A stretch of 64,000 nucleotides of DNA. Source: Lepeophtheirus salmonis. Its lineage: Eukaryota > Arthropoda > Copepoda > Siphonostomatoida > Caligidae. The notes under the pieces are model-generated. The model did not search any database. It saw only the letters and a program-made list of their open reading frames with translations, and was not told the DNA's origin. Positions 33,070 to 44,099 of this stretch are shown in pieces. Position 1 is the stretch's first letter, and every line of letters begins with the position of its first letter. The stretch is from positions 8,248,805 to 8,312,804 of the forward strand of contig NC_052132.2 of the NCBI RefSeq assembly GCF_016086655.4. The letters are read 5' to 3'. The position numbers and the translations under genes are program-made.

Positions 33070-34805
33070 CATGACTTTGCTTTTTATTTGAAATAAAGAT
33101 ACAGGTTTTATGTTTTTTTTTTTTGTAAATACGAGAGAGGGTGAAGATTTCATCTAGATACCCTATAAAATAAACAGAATTTAATTATTTGTATTCCTTA
33201 ACCTTCCATTAGTGAAACGCTATATTACAAACACTGAGATCTATAAAAATACTTTTAATTTCTTTGAATCTATATTTTATACTAATAATTTTTAGTATAC
33301 TCCTCAAACATTCAATCGGATGATATCCAGTTTAGTATTTATCCTTATAATCCCTTGTTTATCATTTATCCATATATTTAACAATATTTAATTGAGATTT
33401 AGTGAATTAAATTTACTGTTTTGCGTAAAAGTGGTTACTTTGTCTTTCCTTTTGATTTCTTGCCTCTTTTTTTTATTTATTCTGAGGCATACAATGGTAG
33501 CTACAAAATTATAATATTGTAGTTTTTATTCTATATAAAAAACACAACCTCATTAAAACAAATAAGTTACTAATTTGATTCCCAAAATTTTCAGAAGATA
33601 ATTAATATTGCAAAAAATGTGTTTCAAAATATCAATGTATTGCTTTTAGCAAAAAAAAATAACAAATTATATCTTCTTGAACCCTCAACCACATGTTTTT
33701 GAGAATATTTTTAAATAAGGATGTCTTTTTACATAATATCCAATATTTATATAAGTTTTTTTATTGATATTTCAAGTGCAAAATGTATGAAGTAATTTAG
33801 AAAAGGGTTCAATATTTAAATGAAGTAATTATTATAATCGTTCAACAGATTATTATGTTATTAAATATGTTTTATGTTTGGAGAATTTTTTACCCAGTTC
33901 ACTAACCCTTTCATAAAATGGATGATGACTAACAGAGGTTTAAAATATTTATTAAACTATTTCTTTAATTTAAGTCCCTCTTGTATTTCATTAATATTTT
34001 ACTCTTTAAAAAATAGCCCTTGGCTGGTAAAGAAAAAAACGAGGAAAAAAGAGTATGTATAGAAGGTGTCTTGACTTATATCAAGGTTCAAATAAAATTA
34101 GGCAAAAACATAATGAGTAACAATAAAATGTTATTATAAACTGGGAAAGTACTTGTTCATTTCTGGTATCGCATTTATATATTGCCTTATACTAAGGCGT
34201 CATTATGAAGGGGAAATACATGGGGTAAACGATTTTATAAAGGTTATCGTATCAACATACTTACACTGCAGTACTATTATCTATCGAAGGTTTTTTTTGT
34301 TTTTTTCAAATGGAAATTCCGTTTTGTGTGTTTAGGTAATTAATTGATAGGAGTGAAGGATCATTTCCCTTCACTACATAATGCACACAAACTTTCCGAC
34401 TGTTTTTCTTACTTTTTCAGACTCCAATATCAAATATTATTTTTATAGCAACTAAAATACAAGGACTTTTCTTTTTTTAAATATATAAAAAAAATTAGTT
34501 TTCAGCCTTTCTTCATAAAATGGTTAGAAATATTTTTTGGAATGTCATTTTTATATATTCTTAGAATGATCTTTATTCAGAAAAAACCAAATGGTTAATC
34601 ACACTTTTTTGTTCATTTTGTCTGACTTGAGTATAGAATGGCATTTTTGTAAGGGAACACATTTCAATATTTATTACATTTTATTACGAAAATAACCCAA
34701 ATCTTTGGACTAGATAACATGAATACGACTACATTAGTATAAAATAGTCATATTTTGGACTCCAAAGTATTGTGGATCGACAATAAAGTAATTATTGCTG
34801 ATGTT
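33070..34805. other. AT-rich non-coding stretch
   Basis: Open frames at 33874-34062 and 34153-34335 have no recognised domain. I see no repeat family here. Confidence 0.5.
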
Positions 34806-34809
34806 GTGT

Positions 34810-34930
34810 TAAACACGGATTGGGATTTGGATTTATTTCCTTTCCATCATAGCTGCTCGTAGTTAATTTAATATATCGTGACAGCTAAGCTTTTCTCCTC
34901 GATAAAAAGTTCAAATTGTCATAGTCAATG
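34810..34930 (-). repeat. Family A repeat copy (minus orientation)
   Basis: TTGGATTTATTTCC, CGTGACAGCTAAGCTTTTCT and TTCAAATTGTCATAG. Confidence 0.7.
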
Positions 34931-35354
34931 CTGCCACTTGTAAGGAATTTAATCAGCTCGTTTTAATGTGCTAAAATTAAAATTACTTTATTAGTTATTA
35001 TGAAAATATTATTAAAACCATACTATGTTGTGATATTTGAACGACCTCTGTGTTTTTTAATACATACTATTAATCAGCTCATGGTTTTTTCATAGAAGAA
35101 CTGAAAAAAAAAAGCAAAAAAATAATCAACCAACACGTAAAACGAAGGATAGACGGAAAGAGAGTGGTTAAACAAGGATCATCTATGCTTTTGAAATTCC
35201 AGTAATCATAGAGATACTAAATTAATAGAAAAAATTATATAATAGATATACCCCAAAATATACTTATATATAAATATTGCTTAGAGCTGTATAAAATATG
35301 TACGGTGCATGTGTAAAAACTAAAATATCCAAAAATGAAGTTAGTAAGTATGGT

Positions 35355-35465
35355 AATTTGAAGACCTTAGCTGCCATGACGTTTCCATTAAATTAGTTTG
35401 TAGATTATGGAAATGAATACAAGTCCTACTCCGTATCAAGCAAGGATATAAAGTTGAATAAAAAA
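35355..35465 (+). repeat. Family A repeat copy, partial
   Basis: CCTTAGCTGCCATGACGTTT and GTCCTACTCCGTATCAAGCA; ends missing. Confidence 0.65.
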
Positions 35466-35469
35466 TACA

Positions 35470-36040
35470 CATTTTATATATATTTTCTTCCCTAAACATA
35501 TCCGTCCATCTAATTTCCCAATCCAAGCCGAGCTCCATCATATGTATATACGGGCCATCTGCTTCACATATTTATCAAAGTCCCCGAAGATCCCCTTTCC
35601 TCAACATCAGATTGAGTAGAAGATTGAGAGGACGCTAACAATTAAACTATCCTTTTTATACAATTGAATTGCCGGCTCAACATCCTTATGAGCCAATCTA
35701 TGAATTCTAAATTAACCCTATACTCTACAAAAATGTTCCTCTCTACGACCTACCCAAAATGTAATCATTAATTTCATTAATATTAATGTGTTAACTCTGA
35801 CTATGAGTGACATATTTAATTTTCGGTTCCTTTGACATACCCATGGGGTCATAATATTTTACAACTCTAGCTACGACCCTGGGTAAGTAGTAGCTTGATT
35901 TTTTTCTTTATTTCTTTTCTTCTTTTCATCCTACTCCTGTTGAAAAAAAAGAGTAAGATGAAAGATAAAAAGTGAAAGCAAGGAGTTTCTGTTTCTTCCA
36001 CATCTACCAGAAATAATAACTATAAGTAAGTATTCTCTAT
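35470..36040. other. Non-coding stretch
   Basis: I see no gene or recognised repeat. Confidence 0.45.
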
Positions 36041-36044
36041 CCTG

Positions 36045-36786
36045 TACCGGGTGGTCCAATAAAATAAGACCTTCTGCTAGTTCAATAATTTATGAAGGTT
36101 GAGTTTACGTAGAAGTAGAGAAAATGACACTTTAACGTGTCGACGAATTTCCATTCGTGCACTCCAAGCAGTTTGGTGTAGGATTACTACCGTCTACGCC
36201 AGCAGCAAGTGTAATACTTTAGAGAGGAAGAAAGGCTCTGTCAAAAAGGCCACCCTGGAACCGGAAGAATTCAAGAAAACAGCTTTCAGGGTTTCACACC
36301 AGACTATCCAAAAAGCTATCAAAAAAGTGGGTGGAAAGAGCCTTGTGAGGGTTGAGTGGCTACCTTTTGAAACCAGCAATGAAAGAAACCCATCTCCTCC
36401 GTCGCAAGATTGTTTTCAATTAATCACTTCATTTCTTTTGAACTGTTTTTGACACTTTATGCCAACCCCTTTGAATAGAACTTTTGAGTGCATGTCGAGG
36501 GTAAAGGCTGTAAAATCCGACATCCAAACACCTAGACCTTCAAAGCTACTGTCAGCCAACACTGGGACACCATGATAGATGATTACATCTGTAGTGGGTG
36601 CCAGGCTTTTTGGCATCGCCTGGAAGACAGCATTGCCGCTAAAGACGGCTACATTGATTATTAAGGTAGCTTAGGTACAATTACATTTATAGTGTTAATT
36701 TGGTTGAAGTTCTACCGTTAATGAGTAACTTATATATTTATGAAGTTTAACACTCAAAGTGTTTAATTTGAATGGACCACTTGGTA
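36045..36786 (+). mobile_element. Defective Tc1/mariner-like element, core-deleted copy 2
   Basis: A 742-bp element flanked by TA. The left end is CCGGGTGGTCCAATAAAATA and the right end, on the other strand, is CCAAGTGGTCCATTCAAATT, an imperfect terminal inverted repeat. It belongs to the same family as 2764-3594, sharing the HTH segment, the C-terminal segment and the deletion between them. Confidence 0.85.
36099..36662 (+). pseudogene. Tc1/mariner transposase remnant, catalytic core deleted
   Basis: The frame at 36099-36452 retains the DNA-binding half. ENDTLTCRRISIRALQAVWC is the first helix region, ERKKGSVKKATLEPEEFKKT the linker, and FRVSHQTIQKAIKKVGGKSL VRVEWLPFET the second helix-turn-helix. 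It ends NERNPSPPSQDCFQ. After about 36450 another frame gives HVEGKGCKIRHPNT-stop-TFK, SQHWDTMIDDYICSGCQAFW and AAKDGYIDY, the C-terminal part. Roughly 150 residues with the catalytic aspartates are absent. This is the best-preserved DNA-binding half of the three copies. Confidence 0.8.
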
Positions 36787-36868
36787 GATGAAGGATACTA
36801 TTCCAGAAATGAAGGTTAATTAATTTCAGTCCCCTTATATTTATTTTTCTCTTTCTCGTTGCTTATTC

Positions 36869-36885
36869 TCTCTCTCTCTCTCTAA
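36869..36885 (+). repeat. (TC)n microsatellite
   Basis: About eight TC units. Confidence 0.9.
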
Positions 36886-37184
36886 TACAATACTTTTGGA
36901 GAAAAGGCAGGTGTGCTATAATGTTACGTTGTAGGTAGGAAGGAAGGGAAAAACGTCATTGCACCTCTATGTTAAATGTAATTTCTAGAGCTGAATAAAA
37001 TATGACTTTACGGTACGCAATATTTTTTTAATTTGGATATCCAATGAGTAGTTGTTGTTGTTTTTTTCTTCAACAGCTGCTATCATTATTAATCTTATTT
37101 AATTCGTATCACTCTTATTCGATTTTTGAGACGACAATATCAAAGTATAAAGTGATAGCTTGATTACGCGCAGGAGAAAAGGAT

Positions 37185-37265
37185 ATGGGCAGGATTTACT
37201 CCGACGTCAATCCTCCATTCTACTCCAAGTCCAACAAACACTTGACACTCCCGTACCAAATCATA
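37185..37265 (+). repeat. Family A 3' part
   Basis: GATTTACTCCGACGTCAATC and CTCCATTCTACTCCAAGTCC. Tail-to-tail with the minus copy at 37370. Confidence 0.65.
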
Positions 37266-37369
37266 AGTGATGCTCTCAATCTTTCATGACCGCATGATGT
37301 CTAACCTTAGAGGTCTATATAATTTGTCTTTCTAAATGGCTATCTATGTAGGACTTATTATTTCAAAAA

Positions 37370-37490
37370 TAAGCGGAGTGGGATTTATGTGTACTCTGTC
37401 ATCTCACAGCTGTCCGTAGATAATTTTTTAAACATTATGACAGCTAAGCTGCTCTCCTTTCAAACATTCTTCAAATTGTCAGGATTAACA
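37370..37490 (-). repeat. Family A repeat copy (minus orientation)
   Basis: AGCGGAGTGGGATTTATGTG, ATGACAGCTAAGCTGCTCTC and TTCTTCAAATTGTCAGGATT. Confidence 0.8.
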
Positions 37491-37494
37491 AGTT

Positions 37495-37875
37495 ATTTTT
37501 CGTTTTCTTTTATATTAATGGATCACTCTTTGCGTTATATTTATTATACATTACACTGCTCGGAGTAGTTCTTTTGTTCAGTTATAATACTTGGTACTTC
37601 AATACATTTGTCATTCAAGTTCATGGTTTTGTTAATTTGAAAAACTTCACTTGCATATATATTATATTATTTATGAAGAATTATGCCCAAGTTTAAATTT
37701 AAACATTAACCCGTCCAATAATATTACTACGATAACCCAGACTCAATTTTTTTTGGAAATATCATCTAGAGACCTGGTTTATAGATTATATAGTAAGGCA
37801 GATCAAATTTTATACTACTGCAGTGATATCTAGGATTTGAAAACAACAACATTTTGGTATGTAAAAAAAAAGATA
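37495..37875. other. AT-rich spacer
   Basis: A 60-codon frame at 37651-37833 shows no motif. Nothing else seen. Confidence 0.4.
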
Positions 37876-37879
37876 AACT

Positions 37880-37935
37880 CAAAATAAACATGCTAACCCT
37901 CACAATTTGAATAATATTTGAGAGTAGAGCAGCTT
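37880..37935 (+). repeat. Family A 5' fragment
   Basis: CATGCTAACCCTCACAATTT and GAGAGTAGAGCAGC. Confidence 0.6.
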
Positions 37936-38064
37936 TGGGTAATTTTAGTATAGGGTTTCGATAGTATATTTATTTACATATGCTCTGAACAATATTTTAT
38001 TATGTTTGGAGTTGTATAAAATATGTCCGACCAGTGTGTAAAAATAAAAATAACTAAAAATGAA

Positions 38065-38192
38065 CGTCTTAGTTATGACAATTTGAAAATTATTTGAGAG
38101 GACAGTAGCCTAGCTGTCAAAAAAATTCCAATCAAGATTAAGGGGAAAAAACACAAGTTCTACTCGGTATCAAAGAAAGACATAGGGAGGAA
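38065..38192 (+). repeat. Family A repeat copy, partial
   Basis: ATGACAATTTGAAAATTATT, GTAGCCTAGCTGTCAAAA and GTTCTACTCGGTATC. Confidence 0.65.
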
Positions 38193-38194
38193 CT

Positions 38195-38975
38195 ATGTAC
38201 TTCATCGTTTATCTCCAATTATATAATGAGTCCAATAGGTTCTTACACTTATTGCTCTGCAACAAATTCTCAGCGTAAGGGGGGTTGACTGAAATGCTTA
38301 GACACTTATTCAGTACGAATAATTTATCCCCTTTTATTTTCATTACTGCACAAATTGAAGAAGAAATACTTGCTAAATTGTGTGTAAGCGTTATAGTGAA
38401 CCCACCTTTAATCTCCATCATTCATAAAGTACACATACTTGTGATTACACTTTATACGTAGAAGTGCTATCTTTACTAATGAAATACTTAGAAACGCAAA
38501 AAAAAAAGGCTTAGGACATACGAACCAAGTGATATCCTTCGCAGACACACAGCTACAACAACAACAACAACAAAATCTTACCCCTCTTGAATAATTATTT
38601 AATGAGGAATGCCGATGAGAAAGGCGCGTTCCACTTTGCATTACCATTTATGACATTTTATTAATTTACTTTTAATCCTATTAGTTGGCATATTTAAGAA
38701 TCTATGCATTTAAGTATGTGTCTCTACCTATATATGAAAAAAAAATATGGCAACAGATATAATATATTATTTTCATGACAGCCTTTTTTTTAATAGGAAT
38801 GCAAATCCGAAGCATTTTTAGCGTGCGATTTTTTTTTCTTTTAGATTGATTGGCACCTGTACAGTTTTTTTTTACTTTTTTTAAATGTTATTAGTATTTT
38901 TTCATTCTAAAGGAGAGAACATCTCAATATAAAGTAATTTTGTGAATGACGGAGAGTAACGAAATGTAGAATTAA
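38195..38975. other. Non-coding stretch with (CAA)n microsatellite
   Basis: Minus-strand frames at 38209-38421 and 38408-38647 have no recognised domain; the cysteine run in one comes from an (ACA)n microsatellite at 38553-38571. Confidence 0.45.
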
Positions 38976-38977
38976 GG

Positions 38978-39232
38978 ATGGGCATTCCAATAATTTCTGC
39001 CAATATGCTAGCGGATTATTTATTTATTTGCTGTCATAACTATAAAAAATTAAGAATAAACGGGCTCCGCCATTTTCAAAAAATAGAATCACGAAGATGG
39101 AATCGCCGTAGCTCATTCACAACGTGCTCGGGAGAAGTTATTCTCTTAAATTCAATGTGCGTTCGCGCCCAGGCGATTCCTAGAGAAAGAAATATACTTT
39201 CTGTTTATGGATTTCACCAAAAATATGCCTAG
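38978..39232 (+). other. GC-richer patch with unrecognised 84-codon ORF
   Basis: The frame reads MGIPIISANMLADYLFICCH, then RHFQKIESRRWNRRSSFTTC and SMCVRAQAIPRERN to a stop at 39232. Between 39060 and 39190 the composition is clearly less AT-rich than its neighbours and includes CTCCGCCATTTTC and AAGATGGAATCGCCG, which look like YY1-type (GCCAT) sites. I recognise no protein family. It could be a transposon-derived scrap, a promoter-proximal region or chance. Confidence 0.2.
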
Positions 39233-39509
39233 GTGAGAGGGAGTAATTGTAATACTATAATGTTTACTTATACTTAATCAGTGCAACTCCATCTAACCAA
39301 TGTAAGGAACATTATAAAAAAACTCTAATCATGAAAAACTGTGTGATTATCAGAAATAAAAAAATATGACAATGTAAAAGAGAGCATCTATTTCTAGTTT
39401 CAATCAGAAAAGGGTTTTCATTAACAAAGCTGCTCATAATTATACTATAATTCTTGAAGATTTTTTTATAAATAAGGATAAAAAGAAAGACGAAGAGTAC
39501 GACTGAGGA

Positions 39510-39706
39510 CTTGTTCGGGAGATATAAGTCTAAGTCCATGATGGATTTGGAGTAAAATTGAGGATTAACAATGTTTAAATTCCTGTCTATATTATTGTTA
39601 TTGTTATTATTTGTAAAAAGTTGTTTTTTCTTTATTACATAAAACAGAATAACAGCTAAGCTTCTCTCCGCAAAAAAATACTTCAAATTGTCAGGGTTAC
39701 CATTTT
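39510..39706 (-). repeat. Family A repeat copy (minus orientation)
   Basis: GGAGTAAAATTGAGGATTAA, AACAGCTAAGCTTCTCTCC and TTCAAATTGTCAGGGTTACC; the middle is replaced by a short (ATT/GTT)n tract. Confidence 0.75.
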
Positions 39707-39889
39707 CTTATTTTTTAGATTCCATAATAATATTCCTTATCATTCCCAAACTCTCATTTGCTTAACCATCTAGGTAAAGAAATACAATTTTTCAGACAAA
39801 CAAACATTGCTTTATTAATATAGACTTTTTTTATAGGTAAATATTCTTTCAGCAGAGGGTCATTCAATTTAATAACTTTTAACGTTGAA

Positions 39890-40085
39890 CAACTTGGAGG
39901 GTTTGTTGGGGAACTAAGTCCTTGTTGAACAAGAAGTCGAATAGAAGATTGACATTGGAGCCTATAATAGATACAGAATAGGATTTGTGTTTATTACTTT
40001 GCTCACAAGTAATATAATAATACTTTATAACAGTAAAGTTACTATTCTTCAAAACATTCTTCAGACTGTCAGGAATACTATATTA
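39890..40085 (-). repeat. Family A repeat copy (minus orientation)
   Basis: AACTAAGTCCTTGTTGAAC, GAATAGGATTTGTGTTTATT and CATTCTTCAGACTGTCAGGA. Same orientation as the copy 380 bp upstream. Confidence 0.7.
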
Positions 40086-40089
40086 ATTT

Positions 40090-40530
40090 TTTGTTTCTTT
40101 TTGTATTTACCAAAAATGATGTATTACCTTAATGATGAAAAATCTAAATTTAAGGATATTTTTTTGGTTTTTTCAACTTTTTTCGAATTTCAATTAGGAC
40201 TATTGCGGAAAAAATGTCATTTGTTAATGAAATAACATGATTTGTAACATTTTCTAATTATATTATATTATCACACATTTCCACAAGTTTGAAATAGGGA
40301 ATATATTAGTTATTTTGTGAATAACGATTTAAGTAACTAATTGTTGTTATTATTATTATTTTTTTACAGAAAACTATTTTGATAGTTGTTTTTTTTCTAT
40401 AAAAAGTATTGGTAAAGTTAATTTTAATTAATTGTAATCAGGAAAAAAAGATAGATTAACTTAATGTAATTTTGGTGATCTGTGTATAGCACGTACTTTT
40501 ACTAACCTTTTAGAAAGAAAATATCAAAAT
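40090..40530. other. AT-rich non-coding stretch
   Basis: I see no gene. Confidence 0.45.
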
Positions 40531-40532
40531 AT

Positions 40533-41041
40533 AACACGTGAAGTAAAAAGTTCTCAGCGCCTTTTGCTTTATTTTAACAATAAAGTTTAAATAAACCAAT
40601 AAAATTAACATTTTGGTCAAACAAGAAGATTTACATTATTTTATCGTCATTTTCGATGGCTGGTCTACCAGATCTTGCTTCATCTTCGACGTCCAAATTA
40701 CCAGAACGGCATCATTGGAGTCACCGCTTTGATGTTACATTCGACAGTTTATTGGGTCCATAAACAGCACAAACTTTTTTGGGAGCCTGATCCCCCTTTT
40801 AATCTTACTCTTAGTGAAGAATGAAGAATCTAACGAATTTTTTCTCTTTCTACTTCAATTTTAGAACGCCGTAACAAAAAATCTGGCTTCATCAAACAAA
40901 ACTGTATATTAACTTTTTTATGTATAAACTTAACCTTTAATCATACTTTAAGCAATTTTTTTGATGTGATGAATTAATCGTAAGATATAGCTTAGTTAAG
41001 ATATTTAGCGATACACGCTCTTAACTTTTTACATTACCTAT
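40533..41041 (-). mobile_element. Mini-mariner (internally deleted mariner), second copy
   Basis: On the minus strand the left end is ATAGGTAATGTAAAAAGTTA AGAGCG and the right end, inverted, reads ACGTGAAGTAAAAAGTTCTC AGCG. The two share GTAAAAAGTT and GCG at matched positions. The leader GCTATATCTTACGAT and the 3' segment ATGTTAATTTTATTGG match the copy at 25.51-26.03 kb. The element is about 509 bp. Only the N-terminal transposase segment remains. Confidence 0.7.
40631..40892 (-). pseudogene. Mariner transposase N-terminal fragment
   Basis: An ATG at 40890-40892 opens MKPDFLLRRSKIEVEREKIR before a stop. After a frameshift the sequence gives KKVCAVYGPNKLSNVTSKR, then CRSGNLDVEDEARSGRPAIE NDDKIM and a stop at 40631. 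This is the classic mariner DNA-binding domain: the first helix with A..VYG...L, the W/FRSGN.D..DE.RSGRP linker and the start of the second domain. The catalytic domain is absent. Unlike the copy at 25.66 kb it keeps the SGRP linker, so the two copies lost different parts. Confidence 0.8.
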
Positions 41042-41289
41042 TATGTCATATTTTTTGTTTTTTCTTGTTCTTTTCTTTTTGCTGGATTGGACGACTTTTA
41101 GAGAAAAAAAACTTTATTAATACTTTTTATGGAATAGAAAAATGTATGTCAAAATAGTTTAATGCAATATTTTTTTTTTAAAGCTTTGTTTTCATCCTTG
41201 CCATAGATGTGCAACCTAAAGATAAAATTGTAGATGAATAAAATTTTTGCAAAGGTTATTTAAATGACAACTTTTGAGCACTAGACGTA

Positions 41290-41705
41290 ATTTAAATTCA
41301 AAAAATATTGATAAACAAACCGCCCAACTACATATGTGACTCGTAAACACTAAAGGAAACTAGACAAATGTTTCTCAAACCATTGTATTGTTTGGCAAAT
41401 TATTAGCAAAAATGATAATTACAATAAAAGAATAATAAATGGATGTATTATATTTTTAAGGCCTTAAATCGGGGCCAATGTAAGGCACTTAAAAAATATA
41501 TAAATATAAACTATAGTCAAAATTCTTGAGTATCTTTACTCATACCAGAAATTTGAATAAAAAGCCCATTATTGACTCAAATATGCCCCTGAAATATTTT
41601 ACTGTATGTACGTACATATAAAGTAAAAAAATATATTATAATTTTTTGCTTTTCTAGATTTTTGTTCAAGATTGTTTTTATGTTGATACAGTACATATTA
41701 TTAAA
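41290..41705 (+). repeat. Family B element
   Basis: GGCCTTAAATCGGGGCCAAT, ATTGACTCAAATATGCCCCT and TTCAAGATTGTTTTTATGTT with a GATACAGTACATATT end match the family B order. Confidence 0.6.
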
Positions 41706-41709
41706 TATC

Positions 41710-42215
41710 TATTGAGATAATTGTAATAGAATAATCAATTTAAGCGCTGACAGAATGTTCAGAAAATACCATTTAATTAGTTTAAAATTAAGTATTGTTT
41801 AGATATAATCAAAAATGGACTGATTCTACAATCGATATTTTTTCTCCCTCAAAAAAGGGAATTAACGATTTTTTCAAGTTTTTTTTAATTACTTAACTCA
41901 TGAGTTCGTATTCGGAGGAAATCTTAAGGATTTTGTATTTTTTTCTGTTAGAGTTTTGTTGGCTAAATCTAAAAATCACAATTTCATAAGCATAGACCTC
42001 TGGGTTGCCAATAATTTTAGGTCTAACGTTGTTCCAGATTTAAAATTCCCACCCAGTATACAACAATAAATTAATTTGAAAAATGGACCGATGGACCATG
42101 TATTAATTTTTCCTTTAATCTCATCGATATGAGATTTAAAAAACCTGTAGCATTCAAATTTGTCGACATTTTAAAGGTAAAACTCATTTGGATTTGGGAT
42201 GGATTAAATACATAT
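41710..42215. other. AT-rich non-coding stretch
   Basis: I see no gene or recognised repeat. Confidence 0.45.
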
Positions 42216-42219
42216 TTAA

Positions 42220-42660
42220 TTATGGGGTGGTCCAGAATTAGAGGCACAATAACTTTATGGGACCATTACATTAGAATATTGTGTTGTAATTACTCCCTTT
42301 AGAAATATTGCGATATCCGGTCGGATTGTGTCCAGCACAAACTGCAAATCAAGTAGAAGAATGGTGAAAAGACAATTTAAAGACTTTTGGCCCCTCTTTT
42401 TAACCAGATCTTAACCCTTAGTCTTTCCGAAGTAGGATATGGCGAAGGTGGATGCAAATGCTGTTTCCAAGTTCATTAAAGACCAACTAATGGCAGCTGT
42501 GGAAGCTATCGGGACAATATATTCCGGAAGATGTTGTAAGTACTAGCTTCAAGTTAGTGACGAGGCGTCTTCCCCAAGTAGTTCAAGAACATTCATTGAG
42601 ATATTGGTTAATTGCAAACCCTATTAAAATTTTCAAAAGTATTAATAGATTAATTTTTCG
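42220..42660 (+). pseudogene. Possible Tc1/mariner relic
   Basis: GGGGTGGTCCAGAATTAG at 42225 resembles the ends of the elements at 2764 and 36045. Around 42470-42600 the plus strand gives LWKLSGQYIPEDVVSTSFKL VTRRLPQVVQEHSLRYW, which fits a transposase C-terminal helix (IPE..V..SC..V..RL..V). No DDE motif or inverted partner was found. Confidence 0.4.
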
Positions 42661-42865
42661 GTTCGGTGTTAAGTGATTTATTCTAGAAATATTTCGACCG
42701 TGTTCAAGATGCAATGTTGTACCAGTTGTAAGTTGTAAAAGCAAACTTTACAAGCTGAACCCAGAAATTAGATGAATAATTTTAAATGACGGATTTACAA
42801 TTCTTGGAAATATGATAATGTACATAGTAATAGAATATTTCATGAATGATCTATATATATATTAA

Positions 42866-43732
42866 CAAGGTTGTGCCCTTATCGATTTAGTGGTTCTAGT
42901 GGTTCAAGTTCTTGAACTGTTAGAACCGACAAACTCGAACGGAGACTGCAATATATTGATTATCGGTCTTGGTTCTCGTGCTTTTGTCCTTATATAGAAT
43001 ATATAAAGAAAATACATTATATATTATAAAAAATCAATTAGCTTTAATCAATAAGTCAACTTTCTGAATTGTTTTTTTTTTTGTTTTTCGTTTTTTTTTT
43101 TTCGTCGCAGGGTGATACAGTTGTATCTGAGTTCCAAATAGCTAAGGGCTTATGGTTTTGGTGCTTTTAGGGACCAGAGGGTTTAAATAAAAGAGGAAGG
43201 GGTGCATTAGATTATGGATCCAGTTTCGCTACTTAGCTGGTCGCGGGTCTATAATATGATAACTATAACATTTCTTAAGCCAGGGGTTTCCAAACTTGAC
43301 TATGGAAAGCCCCCCCCCTACAATTATACATTTTTAGCTGGGGCCTCCTCTATGCGAAGCATCAGTACTATGTATATGTAGACTGAAAACAATCCTTAAT
43401 TCTCCACCTTCCTGTGCCCCTTTTCTTAACCCTCCCTAAAGGTCCACTTGGAAAACCTTGTCTTAAGCAACTTTAGTTTTTGGGGCACCTCATGGACCTT
43501 GGGGTACTACGTATAAGATAGCTGCAGACCTGTTTGTATCTAATATCATTTCCATGCCCCAATTTTTTTACAATGCCTCTTATTTTAAGTTTCTGTTACC
43601 AAACTGAGTATGTATAAAAAAAGAACCGAAGATCAGAACATACAACAATAAAGCTGAACTAAGACCAAGAACATTGAAATGAAAGAAACAAGATTAGATA
43701 GAACACCCGAACCTGAACCAGGCAAAATCTTG
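42866..43732 (+). mobile_element. hAT-like non-autonomous element hosting a nested element
   Basis: An 867-bp element. The left end is CAAGGTTGTGCCC and the right end, inverted, is CAAGATTTTGCCTGG; 10 of the first 12-13 positions agree. An identical 8-bp sequence TATATTAA flanks both sides (42858-42865 and 43733-43740), the duplication size made by hAT transposases. Subterminal GGTTC/GAACC words (GTGGTTCTAGTGGTTC; GTTCTTGAACTGTTAGAACC) are abundant at both ends. No transposase is seen. A smaller hAT-like element is inserted inside at 43281-43460. Confidence 0.75.
43281..43460 (+). mobile_element. 180-bp hAT-like MITE with perfect 8-bp target duplication
   Basis: Begins CAGGGGTTTCCAAACTTGAC and ends, inverted, CAAGGTTTTCCAAGTGGACC (11 of 13 terminal positions match). 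The 8-bp direct repeat TCTTAAGC flanks it exactly (43273-43280 and 43461-43468). The CAGGGGTTTCCAAA terminus is typical of hAT elements. Too short to code for anything. Confidence 0.85.
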
Positions 43733-43944
43733 TATATTAATGTTGTATTTTTTTTCTATTTGAATACAAATTACAGTAAGATGTAGCACATTATAAAGTT
43801 TAAATGCTAATAGTTATATTACTCATAAATATATAATAGCCATGTAATTTTAATAAATCAAAATGAATTGATAATATCAATGAATAGTTGTTTATTCGAA
43901 TGATCAATATTCTAATTAAATAATGAATTTTAATACGAAGAAAT

Positions 43945-44025
43945 TACCACTTGTACAATTTGCTTATACAAGCTGTAACTTGTAAATACATCGCAACTTG
44001 TACACGACATATATTTATATAAGCT
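43945..44025. repeat. GTACAAGTT motif cluster
   Basis: CACTTGTACAATTTG, TACAAGCTGTAACTTGTAAA and GCAACTTGTACACGAC form local inverted repeats. Similar clusters lie at 5035-5085 and 47598-47645. Confidence 0.5.
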
Positions 44026-44099
44026 TAGATGCATCGCTAAAACGTAGATTAAGAGCAAAATAGATATTGCGGGAGAAGAAGTCTTTAATGACATATCAA

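Noticed and set aside
39312..39686. 124-codon minus-strand open frame
   Set aside because: Built partly from an (ATT/GTT)n tract giving an N run and partly from a family A copy; not a gene.
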